Shown: positions 34,261 to 47,645, numbered from the stretch's first letter. The stretch is DNA of 64,000 nt from Limnoperna fortunei (GCA_944474755.1 OX104112.1:88983756-89047755); one strand, 5' to 3'. Notes: generated by a model not told the origin, from the letters alone. Program-made: numbers and translations.

Positions 34261-34449
34261 AAGCTCCGTCCATAAAAACGGAGCAACATTATTGTAGCTG
34301 GGGACTTTGTAGAAAACACCAAACATTCAGACTCGGATAGAAACACCAAACATTCAGACTCGGGTAGAAAAGACCAAACATTCAGACTCGGGTAGGAAAG
34401 ACCAAACATTCAGACTCGGGACTTTGTAGAAATGACCAAACATTCAGAC
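34261..34449 (+). repeat. 27-34-bp tandem repeat, about five units, beside a short hairpin
   Basis: The word 'ccaaacattcagactcgg' recurs from 34319, at starts spaced about 27, 28, 28 and 34 bp. The first and last units also share 'actttgtagaaa', so the array is framed by matching ends. Just upstream, GCTCCGT and ACGGAGC (34263-34284) form a short stem. The minus-strand frame over the array (FGLSYPSLNVWSFLPESECL...) is a by-product of the repeat. Confidence 0.85.
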
Positions 34450-35180
34450 ACAATGGGTTTAATTTGGCAAATTCTGAAAGACAGTATTAGAAAGTAAAAA
34501 AAGTTTCGGATGGACAGACGACAAGAGAAAATTGATTGCAACAGCAATCGACTACAGAAAACTAGCTGTTGTTTCTAAAGAATTCTTATATTACAAATGC
34601 GTAACAAAATCACATTCTTTACATTACTACAAGACTAGACCGAAATTTACTTTCTATGCAAAAATAAAAGTACATATAAACAAGACCTTCCGGACGTTTT
34701 CACGCTATTGGTTGATGCAAGTTCAAAAATCTACTTTTCTCATCATATATATAATAGAATAAATTTCAGTCGTACATTGAACATATTTAATAAACTGTTA
34801 TGCCCACTAAAAGGTAAGAATTTGTACGACTTTAACATTTCACAGCAAAATAAAATACAGACTTGTATTTCATAAAATGCTGTACTGTTTTTAAATTTAT
34901 TTCGAATCATATAAGAAAGTTTAAGAAAATTATAACGAGAGACTAAGAAAATGTTGTGTTTTCGACCAGAAGCAATGTCAGAATTTTTGTGTTCGCAGAC
35001 TTTAGCGACAAGGTACAAAAATGGTGTGTCCAAAGATCAAGCATCTCGTAAAACACTCGAAATAGCTAAGTAGTTGCGGCTGAAAGTGTTTCATAACCTG
35101 ATACCTATGCCAGAAGCCTCATTCCTATACCAACCTTACGACTAACAAGTACTTTTAGCATAAATGCTGGTGCCATACTA
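34450..35180. other. AT-rich non-coding stretch
   Basis: No feature is recognised. The 76- and 96-codon frames are of chance length. Confidence 0.4.
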
Positions 35181-35340
35181 GGATCAGGAACAGCTTATCA
35201 TTCCGGAGCACATGAATTAACCTGCCAGGGCCCATCCCACACCCTTAATTTAAATGGCGTTCGTGTTTCTCGTCTTTAGTTTTCTGTGTCTGTGTTCAAT
35301 GATTCTTTCATCCATCTTTTGTTTTTTTTATTCAATTTAT
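35181..35340 (+). repeat. Probable mussel/bivalve dispersed repeat
   Basis: The succession 'cagcttatcattccggagca', 'aaatggcgttcgtgtttctc' and 'gtctttagttttctgtgtc' matches from memory a repeat that is ubiquitous in mussel DNA. The elements at 4332 and 7034 may be other parts of the same family in the opposite orientation. Boundaries are approximate and the identification is not verified. Confidence 0.5.
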
Positions 35341-38300
35341 GTATGTTACTAATCGATTTTAACTTTTTATCGCGTCTTTGATTCTCTAGTTAGCACACTG
35401 CTAAAAGTGGGAATCTCCTGCATTGCATTATTTGTATTGCACATTTTACCAGCGCCCCCTCGCCTAATGCAGGAGTTATTATCCACTTGAAGCATATATT
35501 ATGTATGTGGCTACAATTGTTATTTCCATATTTAATATCTACATTATTAATACTAACTATAATCATGTTTAAAATAAATGGTTAAGTGCTTTAATTATAG
35601 ATGGATAAAAGTATGTTAAACAATGGGAGGGTATTACAATATAACTTATGTACAATTTGGAAAGAATAACAGTTATCAGGAATATAACTGAATTATTTCA
35701 AATTAAAGAGAATATCTGAACCAGCTAATCTATACATAAATCGGATCACGTTATACATGTGTATCATATTAATATATAATTGATTCGACTGCTACGAATA
35801 TTCGGAAGCGTGTTTTATGCGTGTATTATCAAAAGGCGAAATGATGCGTGTACAATACCACGAATTATTAAAATTATGCTGAATATATGTACCATTATAC
35901 CCTGTATAATATCAGACATTTTTGGGATTACGCTGTGAATACGTATATCATTTTGCATTTAAAATGCTCCACTAAGTTGAAACTGCTATTGTTCTATAGT
36001 GTTTTCCAGATTTCTCTTGTTTTAGTTTTAGTGACTTTTTTTGTTTGTATCAATAATACAGACATATGTTTTGGGTATCATCTACTATATTAAAAGTTAT
36101 TGAGACTTTAAAACTAAACATACAGACATACAAATTCCTTCAAAAATTCAGTTCTGTTAATGAGCTTTCTAACACCGAGTATACTGAAGCACCATCTACA
36201 GGTCTTTAATATTATTTCAACCAATCAGAAATGTACAAATATAATTAATTCACTTTCACCAAAAGCCTTGGGATAATAATTCAAGCAGTAATATATCCAC
36301 ATTGTAATACCTAGAAATCGTAAACTGTTTGCAAGATGAAAGACGAAACAAAAGAATTGAACAGAAATAAATTCGGTTCAAGAAACGTACATTCAAATAG
36401 AATTTGTCGGTGAATTTTCAGAAAAGTCCCATGCAGTTAGTTCTTGAATACGAATTTATAACTCAGATTAAAACAGGTGATCTTAGAGCTTATTTCGGAG
36501 GTTTGACCGTTGAAAACTCAAATTTTCCCATATATTATACAAGAAAGAAAATTTAAAAAGAACAATTATAATCACTTCAGTAAAGTGCGTTCTATGAAAT
36601 TTTTGGAAAATAACTGGTAAAAACTAACAAACGTCAAAACAAAAAGTTGTTTGCTTAATTACTTTTCTTCCTTTTATTTGATTTTATCTGACCTAAAAGT
36701 TTGTACATAAACCATTTATAATGTTATATTTTATTAGAAGTAAACGACGTAGAGTTATTTTTATATTTTTATGTAATTTAGGAATAAATAGCGAAAAAAC
36801 TGATATATATTCTTAGATTTTCATAAAAATCTCGAATGACCGCCTTTAAAAACAATAACTTATAAGTATAAAATTAGGTTTGTAGTTTTAATTGAGTGAT
36901 ATTGTTTTGTTTTGTTTTAATTAAGTGTTTTGTGTTTTGTTTTTAACGAATGTTTCAATTGATATATATAAAACAACTATATATAAGTTGATATATATAA
37001 GTGATAAGTAATTTTAAACAACTGACACAATATTTCTAAGTAATTTTTTTTATTATAGAAAATATGAAAAAAATAGATAAAATGTAAATATTACACTTAA
37101 TGTACACTTTGTACTTTAAACATTGCATCAACCCTTTTATAAAAAGCACAAATGCAAAATATTTTGCTAAAACATACAATAACAAGTCTTCCTTATTATA
37201 TAGCACTAGTAAATGCAAATGCTTTTGTGAACGGCATTTATACTATACGTGACTACATTGACACAAAGTCATTATTTGTCACATAATTATACACATTCTA
37301 AACGTGCTTTTTAATAAATTTATGAATGACATAGTACTCGAATTTTGCAAAAATAGCAAAGTATAAGTAAAATGTGTAAAAATTTCATTTACCTATGTTT
37401 ATGATATCTCCTTTATAATAAATGTCATAATGTATAAATTTAGAACAGGAGTAATGTTATGATATCATTGACAAAGAAAAAGGAAAAAAGGGGTATGTCT
37501 TGCCTTTCGTTATGTGCCTATAAGCAGTTTGGTGTAAAAATTATTTTATTGATAAATGCATAGAAGCTAACATGATAATACAAGTTGGGATTAGAAAACG
37601 AGTGCTACAAGCACTTTGATAAAGTTTTCTTCCAGATAATACATGATAGAATACATTATGTACATTGACAAATTCATAACATTTATGTTAATATGGTTGA
37701 CATTTTACTCAGATACAAAATCATACAAAAAAATTTGAACCCTGATGTATTCAACGTTTTTGATTTGATAATATATTTTTGAACAATTGTAAGGTTTTTT
37801 GTTATTTTCAACATCAGAAAGGTTTATGTCCCTGTCTTGTAGGTTTACAATATTTAGTTAACGTGGTAAGTTTTCGAAGTCTATTAAATAACTGACATTT
37901 TAAAATTTATTTTTTATAATGTAAGCAGTTTGGGGTTGAAATGTATAGACTGTAATGCTATTGAAATAACTGCCTTTCTTGTTTTAAAACGTTTTTTTAA
38001 CATGACATTTTACACATTAAATCTATGAATCCATACCACCAAAAGAAAATATTTGACTATATTATTGTCAAATTATTATTAGTATCACGAAGATTATCAT
38101 AAGGTATATCATGATATGTCATCTTCAGACTATGAAAGATTCCATCGAAAACCGCACAAAAAAGCGGCATATTTTTTTTTAAATCTAAAAGACCATACAA
38201 TGAATACAACTGACAACCAAAAAGTATTATTCTCAAACAAAATATAAATAACAATAATAAATAAACGCAATGAAAATTTTACTTTTGTATAAAACACTCT

Positions 38301-40299
38301 TCATGATAATTTTATAACTGTTGGAATTAAGAACAAATATATATGATCGTATGCTCAAATTTATGTGAGAACCCCTTTTTAAAGTAATAATTAAATGCCA
38401 ACTTTAATTAAATTATAACATCCATTTATGAACATAATTCGTCTTTGATATGGAACATATTTGTTTGACTTGTCTCATCACTTAAAACTGTTTCAAGATC
38501 TCAAGATTTTATTGATACACTCTGGCAGTATACAATGCAAAAAGACGACAGCATGAACATAACATATATACAACATGGCAAAACAAAAGCTATGTAATAG
38601 TATTAAACGATATGGAAATTATTTGTATTTTTCCATTTATATTAAAACTATGCAATTCTTTCTAACATTAGCATTTAGTAGAACAAAATAAAAAAAATTA
38701 ATAAACAATAAAAAAGGGAATAATTTTGCAAAACGAGTTAAGATCATGTTTAAAAGATAATTTGCAAACGAAAATTTAGTTAAAATAATATAAAGGAGTG
38801 ACATTGATATTAAGATATAATTACATTGTCTCGAACACGGTTTTTGGACGAAGTTCGCAATTTAATTTGACCAGTAGTCATAAACATTGATTTTTACAGC
38901 AGAGGAACGAAATTCGCGTTTCCCATTTTCTCTATCAGCTGTGAAAGTATTCATTAAATATTTTTATTATTACATACCTGAAGACAATGCATTAAAGCGA
39001 AGAAAAATATTTTTAACTAATTCTATTTGCAGTTATATTTAGTTGTTTTGCTTCTTTAAATTGGTAATACGCCCATACTAGACATAACAATTTGATTTTA
39101 TGTAACGTTTAACCGATTTTTAGCATAAAGAAATTCTAATATAACACATATATTTATATTTAGAACAATATGAAATGAACAGTTAATGTTGTCATACAAA
39201 TGTTTTAAAAATAGAGATTGTATGATTAAGGTTTTATCCGTTTCCAATGGGAAGACCTTATTGTTTACAAGATGATTTGTTTCGATTTTGAAGTCCGTGA
39301 TACGATATTGTGTGCACGTGCGTGTGTTAAAACAAGACTTCTTACTAGTAATCGACCTTATAAGACAAAAATAAAAGGCGATAAATTACCAGAAGTTCCA
39401 TTCTATTTAAATGACGAAAAGCGTTCATAGTCGTACTAAATAACGAAAACCATAGAAAGCTGAAATAATGTGAACCGCTAATGGTTAGGAGGTAACGGTG
39501 ATCATCTGATCTGATCTGAACATTTTGTTGTACTCATATTGATAGATGGTTGAGGAATAAATGACAACGGCTAAAATAGGACTTATGATCACTGCACTTA
39601 AGCAACTGGCGAATAGTTATGATAACATGACAATTAGTAAAACTGTCTATCATCAGAGTACTTGTTCTAACTGATTAAGTACTGGCAAGGCCTCCCACAT
39701 ACTTTTTCTTATCATAGTCAGGTACAAAAGCATTAGAAAGAGTCAAAATATTTTCTTGCTATTTTTCTAAATACCAAATATTAGTATACTTATACACATT
39801 AAACAGTATACTGCTACAATAAGAATTTTTACTATCAGTTCTGCTTACACTAAGTTCTGTTGATCATGGGTGTTTGCCTGCACTGTGTCACAGTCCAAAC
39901 GGCCATATCCATGATATAAAACCATACTTTTGTTTTGTTTATTAAGAAAATTTTAGAAATAAACATTGTGGAATTTTTGTAACCAAGACGAATTAATCTG
40001 GTACTAATCTAGTTAACAATTTCTTTTGTGTATTTTGTTTAAGGTATGCGTAAGATACATTGAATTTCTGAAGTGAAGGATTCAAAATGCAGCAGTATAT
40101 AAATATTTTAAATTTACGCTGTATATTTGTTACTTTGGAAATTCACTGGACATATTTATTATAAATTATCATAGTAGGTTTAACTCACACTGACTGTAAC
40201 ATAAGCAACTTCGTGAACTTCTTATATTATGTATGAATAAGATTAAAATGAGATTAATGCGCATTGCTACAATCATTCCATGGTACTTTTCTATCTTAG
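35341..40299. other. AT-rich non-coding stretch
   Basis: About 5 kb without a supported gene. A 10-bp inverted repeat (CTCCTGCATT, 35415-35424; AATGCAGGAG, 35466-35475) has a 41-bp loop. Alternating (TA) tracts occur near 36960-37005. Otherwise nothing is seen. Confidence 0.45.
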
Positions 40300-40383
40300 A
40301 TTCGTTCTGCTTATTGAAGAGGATGTGGGCGAGTGCCAAGTATCTTAACAACGTGACGTCTAAGCACACAGAGCCGAGGCCGG
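40300..40383 (+). other. Candidate internal exon, GC-rich island
   Basis: This 84-nt segment is near 50% G+C in a neighbourhood below about 30%. It lies between a good acceptor-like 'cttttctatcttag' (ending 40299) and a strong donor-like GG|GTAAGC (GT at 40384). One + frame is open throughout, with 2 nt before and 1 nt after the codons (LLKRMWASAKYLNNVTSKHT near its middle). The minus strand is also open, so a GC-rich repeat fragment is an alternative. No family is recognised. Confidence 0.3.
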
Positions 40384-40389
40384 GTAAGC

Positions 40390-41160
40390 AACATTGAACA
40401 GTAATATATATATAATATAACAGAAAATATAATTCTAGCAGATGTGATAAGTATATAAAAATTAAACTCAAGTGTTTGAAGTCGATCTGTTTAAAACTAG
40501 TATTGTAATTGTGAGAATTATACTTAAAAAATCCTAATTCTAAGACTTTAATATGTTATAAATATTCAGATATGATGATCATTTGAAAATCGAATCAAAT
40601 TTGCTGATTTTTACATCATGTTTAGTCATATTAAATTGAATGTTTTAAATTTTAAGTTTGCTTTTAATTCAGATTTTAGGATAAGAGAACGTATTATATT
40701 ACTGTCTGAAGGATTTTTGGAAATGCTGTTAATACAACTTCAACATTTAAAAAATACAATATCCTTGATAAAAGTTACCCTACATTCATTCTTCTTTACA
40801 TAGGCGAGGCTGCATTACAATAATATAATACTGCTATAATGCTATAAACATAATGGCAAAAAAGCAAAAAGCAAGGGACATATTTAAAAATGACAGTTGC
40901 CATATTGAATAAGAAAACCTAGGTTGTACTTTTTTTGCTTTGAACACACACGCAAAATAAGATGATATCAAATACTGGCCGAATCAAAAGGGACAGACAC
41001 TATGGTGTCTAAAATAGTCATAGATTGATAAAACTACATATAACATGTCTAGAGGTAATTAGATCATATATCCAAATTCTTACAGGATATCATTCTAAAG
41101 AGTCAATATTGAATTATGTAATATATCTGGATTTAGGGGAAAGGACATATTTACAGCTGT
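40390..41160. other. AT-rich non-coding stretch
   Basis: No feature is recognised. Confidence 0.4.
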
Positions 41161-41660
41161 TTTTAATTTAGTATTAATCAATTTGCATAAGGACAAAGTT
41201 TACAAGAACATACAATAAATAACATTTTAAAGAAGAAACTATTATTCCGCTAATTATGATGACAAATACGATACATAACAATAATAACTGGCACTATTTC
41301 CAACGAACCCTTAGTATGTTGCAGCATTCTACATAAATTCAACTATAATAAAGTTTAGGGTAATCTTGCATGCAAACTAAACTTCATGAGAAGAGGGCTG
41401 TATTAAGGTTTGTTTAATACTTCTATAAAAAAAACTGGCATATTACTTTATAGTAAAGTCTTAATCCGATATTGTTATTAGTTCATAACCATTTGCATAA
41501 GGATAGACTACACATAAATATCACTTAAATACCAGGAAACATTATTAAGTGTGATTACAGTCACAGATATATAACGATCATAACTGACCTTATTTCTCAC
41601 GAACTTTTAGTGGGTTTTTTTTTAAATAACAACGGTTCTCTGCCAATTAAGCCATATAAT
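41161..41660 (+). repeat. Two diverged tandem copies with period about 310 bp
   Basis: The word 'atttgcataagga' occurs at about 41183 and 41493, preceded in both by 'agtattaatca' or 'agttcataacc'. It is followed by similar blocks ('acataaata.cac/att', 'gat.cataac.ata', 'aactg.c.ttattt'; 'acgaac.cttagt'). The copies are old and their limits uncertain. Confidence 0.5.
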
Positions 41661-43740
41661 TCATTTTCCAATTCACGACTTCGGTCTATCTGTGATAAAA
41701 ATCTTCCCGTCATCTTATCTGATTAGAATTTACATTGATCTTAAAGTACTTCTTGTGGTAAGGCGGTTTAATGATTCATTCAAGCTGTCTTTAAATTCTA
41801 TAGTTTGTACATTTAATTCACTACTGGAATTTCCTTCGAAAAAGCCTTACTTATTTGAATATATCATAGTTTTTCAGTGTAGAACGTGTACAACGGACAC
41901 TTAATGCTACAAGTCTAGAACTTTAACAACTGGAAGATATTACAACGAAAAGAAATGAATAACATTTAGTTCTCTTTAAAGTATAATTTACCTTTTTTTT
42001 ATTTGATAATTTTCAGTATGTAAATTAGCTTATATCCTTTTCTACAGAAATACTGACAAATGATTTAAATGCTTGATTTATAATTGAGTAGTAAATCAGA
42101 TAGTTCCGACTGTCACATTTTATGTTCAATATTAAGTGCAGAAAATGTAAATTTCTATACCAATTAATATCTTCCAAAGTATGTCTCTCCAAACGAGGAA
42201 CCTTTAACAAAGACTCAAAATTGGTTTTTTTGTAAACAAGAATCGTTCTCTTAGCTCATAATAAGTCTACTTGTTCTTTCCATCTTGCATGTAGTTGTAA
42301 ATTAAACAAATGCAATGAAACGTTATGTTTCATTCCAACGCAAAGACACTCTAAACACATTAGTACTTGCACTAGTTTTTTTATATATTGTTTTCATCGC
42401 ACAATCATCTTTATTAATAGAAGTTATAATACCCGGTTTGAAGCATTTTCTACTGTTTCTCATTGAAATACATTAAAAGTTGGCTTTATGTACAAAAATA
42501 TGAGGTTATATTTATCTTCGTAAAAAAGAAATAACAAATAACCGAATATTATGGGTCAAGATCAAAATTTTAAACTATATTACTCCAGTAATGGTCCAAG
42601 CAAATGCTGTATCGGTATGTTCTTTATGAAGAATAATATATGTAATGAGAACTCAAATTCTTGCATAAAAACGCAACTTTAAACTAAAAATAAGTCAATA
42701 ATGAGGAAAACCTTGAGGATAAATATATTATATAACAGAACATTGTCGCATATATAAAACAATATTACAAAAGTTTCCAAAACGTTTTATCTATATAAAC
42801 GAAAAAGAGATAACTCTTGGATGCCGATAGATTTCGTTCTATAGCTGAATTTAAATAGATTTCATTTGTTTCGGTGCGTATTTTTATTAATGAAAATATT
42901 TTTTTAAATCATGACACATATGGCCTTCTATTTCTTGAATGATATGATAGATTTTTTTTTAAATCGAAGTAGATTCTATAAAAACTATAAATTGTATGTT
43001 TGACCATAAGAGCAATTATAAGATTTAAAAAATACACTTAACTTCATATACATTAAGATGACGTATAAAATAACAATGTACTGAATTGTATGGAAAACAG
43101 ATTTAAAATTAGCGGGTTCAAGTCATAGTATCAACAACTATTGTAAAACTACAAAACAAAAAACTGTTAGTACTAATATATGAAAGCAAAATAAAAATTA
43201 ATGCCTTAAAAGTTAACAAAGAACTTCAATGACACTTTTCCAAACTTAATATAGTATTATATAATTGGTCCGAAGCTAACTGGGTACTTACAATTCTCTC
43301 AAAACCAATAGTTGTTAGGAATTTAAATTAAAAAAATATATATTATCGTGATCGGGTTCCTTTTTTTATTTTTTCTGCGTGGTTTTTATTTTTATTTTCT
43401 AATGTCCTATAACACTCTTCATTTTCGAATAATGTGAGAATAAAATATGTCACAAAAATAAAACATATCAACATACACAAGAATAAGGTTTAATAGTAAA
43501 AAAAAAGTTTTATTCCCTCTGATTACCAAATTTAAAAACCTGTAGACTGCAATATTTGGTTAAAGGTACATTAGGAATATTCTTCAAATAGGAATAACTG
43601 TTTATATATTTTGCCGTTATTTTGGTGTAGATATAATCCTGCAACCCCCTTATGGAGTATGTATATATTTTTATCGCTGTTTTGTAGTATTTTCCTTTGA
43701 TCTTTATGTGCGAATCATCCCATCTTACTCTATCAGCGTG
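41661..43740. other. AT-rich non-coding stretch
   Basis: No gene or repeat is recognised. Confidence 0.4.
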
Positions 43741-43749
43741 AGATTAATA

Positions 43750-44330
43750 GGTTCTTACATACGTGAAAGTCCAAGTGATCTTATTATAAATTTTATGTCT
43801 TTTCGGGTGTAAGACACCCAACCAGCGTAAAGCCTTAGTACAAAATTTCTATCACGAGTGGAAGAACACACTGACTTTCGCGAAGCGCATGAAAGTGCCG
43901 GTTTCATCCGTAAACCAATAACTTTTACATCGCGATATCCTATAAAACACCATTTTCTCAGACATCTAATCAGAACTCCCAAAACAAGAACGTTGTTATG
44001 TTACTATGACAACGATCTTGCTTTACGCATTTGATTGGATGACACAAAGAGTACAGATGTGTGTGCGTGAGCTGATCAATATTGGGTCATCTGTATCGGG
44101 CACTTACGGAAAAAGTGCCCATCTCACCTCGCTGTCAAGACGTTGTTAGGTAAATATTGTGACATAACAGTGTTACCAAACAGCGATTAACGGATTATGA
44201 ACGTTATTTGAACTGCATTTGGCTGGTGCCCTTCGATGAGATACGACGAGACAATGCGTCGCGTTTAAAAAAAACTACCGAGTCTGCAGTTTCTCCAGTA
44301 GTTAAGAAAATAAAAAAAAATATCGAATAA
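43750..44330. other. CpG-rich island with protein-like open segments
   Basis: G+C and CpG content rise clearly here compared with several kb on each side (for example around 44235-44275, 'gatacgacgagac' and 'tgcgtcgcg'). Consecutive + segments are open in three different frames: 43831-44034, 44006-44149 (starting ATG, MTTILLYAFDW...) and 44163-44328 (with RLTDYERYLNCIWLVPFDEI). A minus frame at 43755-43982 is also open. A hairpin (GGGCAC...GTGCCC) lies near 44098-44121. It could be a promoter/first-exon region, a frameshifted pseudogene or a CpG-containing repeat. I cannot choose between these. Confidence 0.3.
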
Positions 44331-44831
44331 ACAGTCCAAAGACAACAAAGTCCAAAAACCGGAAAACATGAGTACCAACTTTAAAAATATAGCAATTGCA
44401 GCAAAGGTCCTGACTAGGTACTTGTATTGTTAAAGAAACGTTGGGTTAAACGAGGTTTAATGGGATGCCAAACTTCACTGATAGCGGATTGTTGCTCACT
44501 CAAAAGTGAACAAGGAAGGCTTTATGAAGAGTCCAATTGAGGTCGTCTAAAGGTTTCTGGTTGTTATCGTTTATCGTTGCGTCGTTGTAGTTTGTATATG
44601 TTTTGAATGGTGTTCGTGAATTGCTTTACGGTAATTTCATAATTGGAATTTGTTCTTATTTTATTAAGCATCGATATATTATGGTTTCTAGCTGATCCTA
44701 TTATATTTTAAATAAGAATGAATCATTTAGCTACATGTGCGACTAAAACAATAGAATGAGTCAATTTTAAACACCTGTATATGTTTTCGTTGAAGCACGT
44801 TCCCTTAATATTTTTGTCATTACAATTTCAG

Positions 44832-44889
44832 GTATCAAAGAAACAATTAGCTAACAGAACAGCTCAAAGAAGACTGCAAAACTGAAAAG
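44832..44889 (+). other. Candidate exon with two possible acceptors
   Basis: A good acceptor-like 'cattacaatttcag' ends at 44831 and a donor-like AAAAG|GTAACT begins at 44890. Reading from 44832 in phase 0 gives a short basic tail (VSKKQLANRTAQRRLQN, then stop). Using the internal AG at 44856-44857 instead gives an open 32-nt exon (NSSKKTAKLK) that joins in frame to the next segment at 44959. The two choices would yield different C-termini. The donor GTTAAG at about 44302 in the upstream island is also phase 0. No protein family is recognised. Confidence 0.3.
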
Positions 44890-44958
44890 GTAACTAAGAA
44901 TATATATATTTATATTTAAAATGTTGACATCCATTAATGTTACTTTTTCATAACGCAG

Positions 44959-45037
44959 GGACAAAACAGCTGAACAGAATTCCGCCTCAGATGGCATTGA
45001 AACAAAACAAAATCCAGATGATGATTCAATTTCTTAG
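44959..45037 (+). other. Candidate terminal coding exon with acidic C-terminus
   Basis: It is preceded by 'ctttttcataacgcag' (acceptor-like, ending 44958). After one nucleotide the frame reads DKTAEQNSASDGIETKQNP followed by Asp-Asp-Asp-Ser-Ile-Ser and a TAG at 45035-45037. The Asp/Glu/Lys/Ser/Gln-rich composition is unlike the Ile/Phe/Leu/Asn expected of random AT-rich DNA. The intron from the previous segment would be only 69 bp, short for a mollusc. No homologue can be named. Confidence 0.3.
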
Positions 45038-46191
45038 TATCGCTATAGAATAGATACAACACCTTAAACGGTAACATGCAGAAAATTTTAACCATATGTT
45101 AGTATAGGCGATAGTTTATTGTGCTCATTATTATAAATAGCATTTTACATTAACTGGAGAATATGTGACTTACAACCAGAACACTTCCTTTAAATTAAGG
45201 TAAAAGTTAAAAAATATAGAATGCACGTAAGTCAAGGCTTCAACGCATATCGTGAACAGAACAAAAAGTGTATGGAGTGTATGGAAATATTGCCAGTTCA
45301 AAATGTTAAGTGGTATTTAATCCTGATAATTCTGTTCATCTACTGTCATCTAAGCTAACATGTGGTCAGCAGTGTAGGTTTTATTTTTATATGTAATGAA
45401 TAGATGGATATAAGGTACGATATTAAACTCCAATTCAGGAATATTTCAGACCAATATTGATGATAGAGATATCCGATTTACTCGTATGGAACATCCAACT
45501 TAAATTATTAACTAGATATATACTAAACGATTTGCTGAGTCAGCACGACCACACATTAAAGATAAAGCTTTTGCAAACGACAAAAACTATAAAGTCTTAT
45601 TGGTCACCACGAAAGCGGATTTAATGTAATTGCAGCACAAGTATAATATGATATAAAATCGGTATATAAAACGACAAAAGGGGTGCACATTGGAACCTCT
45701 TGAAACCGTAGATTTATTTAGTTTGTAGACGAGCGTTCAAGCCAAATATATGTCAAAAGAGAGATAACCACAGACCACTGTGTCAATTTTACGCCGAGTT
45801 TACAAAGAATTTATGTTTGTATATTTTGTGTGGTTTTAAGGTTCAATTTCTTTCATTGCTCATTAATACCTGTGGTTCGTGTGGTAAGCCTAACTACTTC
45901 AGCAACTGTATCTGATTATAATTCAATTGTAATGTGCATATTTTATTAATAATATCAACTATGCTTTGTAGAAATGACTGAGCGTAAACATTAAGTCACT
46001 TCTATAACAATTATAGAACACAATTAGATCTAATAGTACAAATGGATGCTATGTCTGTTTTGTATCCCATTGTATTAAAAACAAAACTTAAATCATTAAA
46101 ACTATTTCTCAAATTTCACTATAACTGTAACACTTCATCTCCATAGAGCAACCTTGCAATAATTCAGGTTTCATTTTATGGATATAGATAT
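45038..46191. other. AT-rich non-coding stretch
   Basis: If the exons just upstream are real, the beginning of this stretch would be 3' UTR, but I see no decisive polyadenylation site. Otherwise nothing is recognised. Confidence 0.35.
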
Positions 46192-46435
46192 TTTAGGTTA
46201 AAATGAGAAGATGTCATTTCATGTTCTCAATTTTGTAGATATTAAAACGAACTATGCCTTCCAGATTTTACTTTCTCTGTGAAATTTCAAATAATTTAGG
46301 TTAAAATTAGAAGATATACAAATGCAGTTTCATGTTCCCAATATTGTTGATATCAAAATTATAACTTCTACTGTCTAATAACAAACGATTTCTTCCAGAT
46401 TTTACTTTCCCTGTGAAATTTCAAATAAAATTATT
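46192..46435 (+). repeat. Two diverged tandem copies (103 and about 140 bp)
   Basis: Copy 1 (46192-46294) and copy 2 (46295-46435) share 'tttaggttaaaat.agaagat', 'tttcatgttc.caat', 'ttgatatcaaaa' or 'gtagatattaaaa', and 'ttccagattttacttt.c' plus 'ctgtgaaatttcaaataa'. Copy 2 carries about 35 bp of extra sequence in its middle. Confidence 0.8.
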
Positions 46436-47645
46436 TTCGTTCATTTGTATTTGTTTTAACTGCGTGGTTCGCTTACGACGACTTAGTCACGAAGAAAAGC
46501 GTACACGGAATTTGTACTGCATTAAATGTGTGAATTTCGATCACATCGTTACACGGTCGCATTTCGCTTAATATACAGTGTATTAAACTGCTGAATTTGA
46601 TGTGAGATATTAGGATTTAGTTTGATTATTATAAGTGTGCATGATACGTTATAATTTACTACCAGCATAAAAGATTGAAACCTTTTGCAGGAAGTGACTA
46701 TAAGTCTGTTATGTTAAAGAACAATTTTTACTGTGGAGACAGTGTGCCCTTTGATACAATTTCGAATGCTTATATTACAATCACAAATATATACTACCGT
46801 CTACAGTCTATTTTTACAAGTTATTTACACACAAAATCATCTAAGTGTCAATTGTGACAACAAAATGTAAAAACATCATTCAATACAATTTTTTAACGAA
46901 TATGTTAAAATATTTCTTGTCAAAGCAGTGTACAATTTTTAAGTGAATAACAACAAAATTTCAAAGGTAAATGTTCCAACAAATAGGTAAGTAGACAAAA
47001 GGTTGTGCACTGTCATCAATATCAAGTTAGGGCTGGTTGATATAAAGTGTATTAATTGAAAGGGGGATAACTCTATTGTACGAATAGACTGTGGCGAAGT
47101 TTCCAAAAGTAAAAACATGATGTTTAAATAACGTAACTATATATTGAAACTAATACAAAAAACTGTCAGTCCTATTATACGGATTTCTTTCAGAAATAAC
47201 CTTTGTCAACGGATATTAAAGTTCGCTATTTAGTATATTCATATTATCTTTGTGTTATCGAATTGAGTAAGCCGTTCTTCCTTAAACCTATCAAGTAAAG
47301 TGATGAACATTAATTAAACATATCGTTTCAAATCTTAATTAACCCTATAAGATTGTTTAAGTGATATTCAGAGAGATAAAATTTTACCTAAATTTATCGA
47401 AAACAAAATCCACAAAATATAAAGATGCCAAAATCTTTCACTTCTCTTCCCAATTTGTTTGTCTTTACTAGTAATTTACTTTTTGCAACAAACAATCTAA
47501 AATGCAATTAAAACGGAACAAGGAAGTATTCATTGTCTTTCTTACCGATTTCATTGTTCACAATTTTAAAGAAAAACCTACTCTTACAATATTGCTTGTG
47601 AAATATATGAAGAAATGCAATTTCTATAATAATAAAATGCAGTTA
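46436..47645. other. AT-rich non-coding stretch
   Basis: No feature is recognised. Confidence 0.4.
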
